Below, in pieces: positions 61,227 to 64,000 of a stretch of DNA of 64,000 bases (positions within the stretch are counted from its first letter, which is position 1; every line of letters begins with the position of its first letter). Under the pieces are notes generated by a model, which worked only from the letters and a program-made list of their open reading frames with translations, was not told the origin of the DNA and did not search any database. This DNA comes from Thermococcus onnurineus NA1 (GTDB lineage: Archaea; Methanobacteriota_B; Thermococci; Thermococcales; Thermococcaceae). The stretch is from the NCBI RefSeq assembly GCF_000018365.1, contig NC_011529.1:868001-932000 (forward strand), written 5' to 3'. Made by a program: the position numbers and the translations under genes.

Positions 61227-62207
61227 ATGAAGAACGATAAAAAGGTTTTGGTAGGATTTTTAATTTTTATTTTTGCTGTTTCTTTATTTATCATCCAAAA
61301 AGATAACTCACCCCCTCCTAATGAGGGTGAAGGATTACATTTACAAAATAAGTCCAGCATCTCAATAAGTGTCAACGAAACAGGTGATAATAAGACACTT
61401 GTTCCGATAGCAACTGATGGGGTTAATTTTGAGGGAGAGACTACTGGTTTCATTCAATGTTTATCGGTAATCCAAGTTAAATCTCAGTACTATCAGAGCG
61501 GACTTGAGCATCTCGTGAACTTCACCCTCTTCCTTAACGGAACGCTGAAGGCGAACGTGACCTTAGAAGGTGTGGAAGGAAATTATTTCTGTGTCCCTGA
61601 GGGGGTAGTCGTGTATTCATACTACCCAGGGGAACGGAGAAGCTCCGTGGCGCTGTTTGACTACAACTTAACCATCATATGGAAGGAAAAATACCGGGCC
61701 TTCCCGGAAATGTACCACAATGGGAGCATAATCCTCGTGGATTCGTGCATTTACTTTGTGAACACCTCTGACGGGAACTTAAGCAGGAAGATATGCCCCG
61801 ACGTCAGGAGGCCATACATCTCACACATAAGGATTCTGGGTGAGACGGTGTACTATACAGTGGGCTACTATGACATTGATCTGTGGAAAACGAGGGCGTT
61901 GATATACCTCGTGAGGGCCGAGGAGGTGAAAAAGAGTGAAATCGCCACGATTGAAGGGCACCCCCTCGGTGTTAGACTGCTGATTGACGCCAACGATGAA
62001 TATGTGGCGGTGGCTTACTACCTTCACGACGAAATTGGAAACGAAAAAAACGGCATCTGCGTCTTCACCGCAGGCAGGCTAATCAAAATCGCCTGTAAGG
62101 AATTTGAAGACGGTGAGAGACCACTAAAAGTCAAACTCGAAGGAAACATCGTTTACGTCCAGACAACAAAGGGGGTGAAAGCTTACAAGATACTCAGCCC
62201 GTGGTGA
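61227..62207 (+). CDS. Hypothetical membrane-anchored extracytoplasmic protein
   Basis: The 326-residue protein has an N-terminal anchor (VLVGFLIFIFAVSLFII, residues 7-23), a polar Asn/Ser/Pro-rich stalk and a beta-strand-rich body with repeated units such as GVVVYSYYPGERRSSVALFD and GSIILVDSCIYFVNTSDGNL, suggesting a small beta-propeller. Many Asn-x-Ser/Thr sites are present. The first ~250 bases are AT-rich, the rest less so, so the gene may be recently acquired or chimeric. Leader GGTGGAGTGTC precedes the ATG. No family recognised. Confidence 0.65.
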   Translation: MKNDKKVLVGFLIFIFAVSLFIIQKDNSPPPNEGEGLHLQNKSSISISVNETGDNKTLVPIATDGVNFEGETTGFIQCLSVIQVKSQYYQSGLEHLVNFTLFLNGTLKANVTLEGVEGNYFCVPEGVVVYSYYPGERRSSVALFDYNLTIIWKEKYRAFPEMYHNGSIILVDSCIYFVNTSDGNLSRKICPDVRRPYISHIRILGETVYYTVGYYDIDLWKTRALIYLVRAEEVKKSEIATIEGHPLGVRLLIDANDEYVAVAYYLHDEIGNEKNGICVFTAGRLIKIACKEFEDGERPLKVKLEGNIVYVQTTKGVKAYKILSPW

Positions 62208-62298
62208 CCAGTGGTGTGTCCGAGGATGCTCGTATAAGGAACTGCATCTGCATTCTCGATGTGGGCTTGAGAGAATCTTATGCGAGGAATGAGATGCT

Positions 62299-62889
62299 TT
62301 AAAGCACCCCCTCCTTTACGAGTTTCTCCCTTATCTTCTCGAACTCCCCAAGGGAGCCGCGCACCACCGGATACTTCGGCACGAACGGACAGGGCTCTTC
62401 AGGTTCTATGCTTATTTCGAACGTGCCTATCTCCTTTGCTATTTTGACTATCTCCTCCTTGTCGCGGCCGATGAGGGGCCTCAAAATAGGCAGATCACTC
62501 GCCTGACTTATTATCAGCAGGTTGTCGAGGGTCTGCGATGCCACCTGCCCGAGGGAGTCACCCGTAACTATAGCTTTTGCCCCGATTTCGTGCCCCACCC
62601 TGCAGGCCTTCCTCAGCATCGTGTACTTGCAGAAAAGACACGTCCACTTGGCCTTTCCTATCTCGACCAGCTTGGAAAAGACTGGCGCCTGTTCCTCGTA
62701 AGCATCAACGATTACGGGCTCGTTGAGCTTCCCGTACTTACTCAGAATCTCGCAGAGCTCCAGAACCTTTGACTCCTTCTTATCGCTCTGCTTGAAGTGG
62801 ACCGGCGTTATCTCCATGCCCTTTCTGAGCATGAGGTATATCGCCACTGGAGAATCAATGCCCGAGCTGAGCAGTGCAACAGCTTTCAT
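62299..62889 (-). CDS. ThiI-like PP-loop sulfurtransferase domain protein
   Basis: This 196-residue protein is the catalytic PP-loop half of ThiI without THUMP or rhodanese domains. It begins MKAVALLSSGIDSPVAIYLM (PP-loop), has a CLFCKYTML cysteine pair, GDSLGQVASQT and a final segment IGTFEISIEPEEPCPF with another Cys. ThiI relatives activate tRNA U8 for thiolation. Without THUMP the RNA-binding partner must be separate. The start overlaps no other gene. A second homologue lies 600 bases upstream on the same strand. Confidence 0.8.
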   Translation of the reverse strand: MKAVALLSSGIDSPVAIYLMLRKGMEITPVHFKQSDKKESKVLELCEILSKYGKLNEPVIVDAYEEQAPVFSKLVEIGKAKWTCLFCKYTMLRKACRVGHEIGAKAIVTGDSLGQVASQTLDNLLIISQASDLPILRPLIGRDKEEIVKIAKEIGTFEISIEPEEPCPFVPKYPVVRGSLGEFEKIREKLVKEGVL

Positions 62890-62931
62890 GTTCGGAAGAA
62901 GGGGAGAGCCATATATGAAGTTTTCCTCAAC

Positions 62932-63486
62932 TTAGAGTTGGGAACCTCTAATCTGGAGCAGGCCAATATAGGTAAACCAGGCCAGTATCATGGCCGCACC
63001 TATAAGCTCGGGGATAGCAAGGCCCTTGAAAACGCGAGCTTTCACCATGTAGAGCATCACCACAAAAGTAACAACCGAAAGAATTGCCCAGAGCATCCCG
63101 ACGGAAAGGCCAGAACGAGCGAGCTTGAGCCCTATGAGGACTATATCCGCTAGCGCCAGGACATAGAAGAGAGTTGCTGAAGGAGTATGTAGGGAATATT
63201 CCTCAGGAAAGATGCCAACAAGGAAGAGCGAGACCATGGCGGTGGGCATGAGATAAGAGAGGCCGTTCTTGAAGGCCCCGAGCGAGGCTATGAAGCCCAG
63301 AACGGCAAAGAGCATTATGAAGCCGTTGAAGTAGTAGTTCACGGGATTCCGTACTGACCCCATGTCGCTGAGGGCGTTGTCGGTGAATGAAAACCAAGGA
63401 TTCTGGTAAATGACAACGATTAGCCCAATAAGAAATACGAGTGGTAGGAGGAGGGAGATGTATGCCGGGAGTTTTGTCGACTCCAT
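62932..63486 (-). CDS. DUF998 family membrane protein
   Basis: This 184-residue protein has six hydrophobic helices and the DUF998 hallmark NPWFSFTDNALSDMGSVRNP near residue 30, a lumenal-type Asp/Asn-rich loop, followed by YYFNGFIMLFA. Function unknown. Leader GAGGTGATGTT precedes the ATG. It lies between two ThiI-like genes, nine bases after the upstream one. Confidence 0.83.
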   Translation of the reverse strand: MESTKLPAYISLLLPLVFLIGLIVVIYQNPWFSFTDNALSDMGSVRNPVNYYFNGFIMLFAVLGFIASLGAFKNGLSYLMPTAMVSLFLVGIFPEEYSLHTPSATLFYVLALADIVLIGLKLARSGLSVGMLWAILSVVTFVVMLYMVKARVFKGLAIPELIGAAMILAWFTYIGLLQIRGSQL

Positions 63487-63495
63487 AACATCACC

Positions 63496-64000
63496 TCAAC
63501 ATGCCCTATTTTTCGGTTCTTCGCCGAAGACGGCCTTGTAGAGCTTTCTGAACTCCTCCCAGGAACCCCTTATTACTGGATGCCTCGGTATAAAGGGAAT
63601 CTCGTCATCAGGGAGAGTGGACAGCTCAAAGGTGCCTATCTCCTTTGCTATTTTGACGATTTCCTCCTTGTCCATGCCTATGAGCGGGCGGTAAATCGGC
63701 AGATCGCTCGCCCGGCTGACGATGTACATGTTCTCCAGGGTTTGAGAGGCCACCTGGCCGAGGGAGTCACCCATCACGATGCCCTTTGCCCCAAAGTCCT
63801 TCGCGATTCTATCGGCGTGGCGAACCATCATGAACTTGCAGAAGACACAGGTGTAGTTCTCTTTTTTAAGCTCCTTGAGTTTCTGGAGAATTCTTTCCCG
63901 CTCTTTGGGTTTAACCACAATCAGCTCGCCCTTTCCACCATAGCCGTACTTCCTAAGCTGGTTCCATATCTTCCTGACCTTTTCGAGGGTCTTCTCGCCC
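63496..64000 (-). CDS. ThiI-like PP-loop protein (partial, runs off the right edge)
   Basis: The frame enters from beyond 64000 and reads 167 residues to its stop. It has CVFCKFMMVRHADR, GDSLGQVASQTLENMY, RASDLPIYRPLIG and a C-terminal RHPVIRGSWEEF as in the homologue at 62299. The visible N-terminal part (GEKTLEKVRKIWNQLRKYGY) continues upstream, so the PP-loop itself is outside the window. It ends KNRAC. It may differ from its neighbour by carrying extra N-terminal domains. Confidence 0.82.
   Translation of the reverse strand, partial: GEKTLEKVRKIWNQLRKYGYGGKGELIVVKPKERERILQKLKELKKENYTCVFCKFMMVRHADRIAKDFGAKGIVMGDSLGQVASQTLENMYIVSRASDLPIYRPLIGMDKEEIVKIAKEIGTFELSTLPDDEIPFIPRHPVIRGSWEEFRKLYKAVFGEEPKNRAC

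Overview
The window looks like a chromosome segment of a hyperthermophilic archaeon of the genus Thermococcus (order Thermococcales). The evidence is family-level. There are archaeal ribosomal proteins L7Ae, S28e and L24e, an intein-free aIF5B, ADP-forming acyl-CoA synthetase subunits, a TmcA tRNA acetyltransferase and several proteins ending in the Thermococcales CGP-CTERM surface anchor. Archaeal C/D box guide RNAs are present. Ribosome binding sites are mostly GGTGA/GGTGG-like. TATA boxes such as TTTAAA or TTATAA lie 25-35 bases before starts, and a few genes appear leaderless.

Layout. 1-10.9 kb: a pterin-synthase-like gene, a 2-hydroxyacid dehydrogenase, an aminotransferase, an RNA m5U methyltransferase and the L7Ae-S28e-L24e-NDK-aIF5B translation block, with two C/D box sRNAs at the 3' ends of metabolic genes. 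10.2-16.4 kb: a zinc-ribbon protein, a membrane winged-helix protein overlapping a four-domain PUA/PP-loop/ferredoxin protein, a stomatin-NfeD pair and a nucleoside deaminase. 16.5-20 kb: AsnRS, a small AT-rich patch next to tRNA-Arg, and an orphan substrate-binding protein. 20-33 kb: a Na/Ca exchanger-like protein, two tandem NYN-domain proteins, TmcA, an S9 peptidase, a biotin ECF transporter and membrane proteins of unknown function. 33-37.5 kb: TyrRS, an Lrp regulator and a Ski2-like helicase on one strand.

37.5-46 kb is a surface/nutrient block: a CGP-CTERM protein, a lipoprotein substrate-binding protein, a fused two-domain permease, an ABC ATPase, DUF447 and a secreted CGP-CTERM metallophosphoesterase. 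I read it as a candidate extracellular phosphoester-processing and uptake system. 46-53 kb: a nuclease-fold/PepSY-like repeat fusion, PGK with a candidate Tgr (TGM) site, and a PadR-ABC exporter operon with a clear palindromic operator. 53-60 kb: endonuclease III, two PhoU/TrkA-C proteins divergent from an SLC41/MgtE-type transporter, a TIM-barrel protein and both subunits of an acyl-CoA synthetase. 60-64 kb: a cysteine-synthase-like gene, an AT-rich patch with gene remnants, and two ThiI-like PP-loop proteins around a DUF998 protein.

Five otherwise good genes are broken by single-base frameshifts (near 8362, 22301, 28050 and 28447 in one gene, 38462, and 60678), several in homopolymers. They are either real pseudogenes or base-calling errors, so those products should be read as reconstructed. 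I saw no CRISPR array, rRNA, intact insertion sequence or replication origin.
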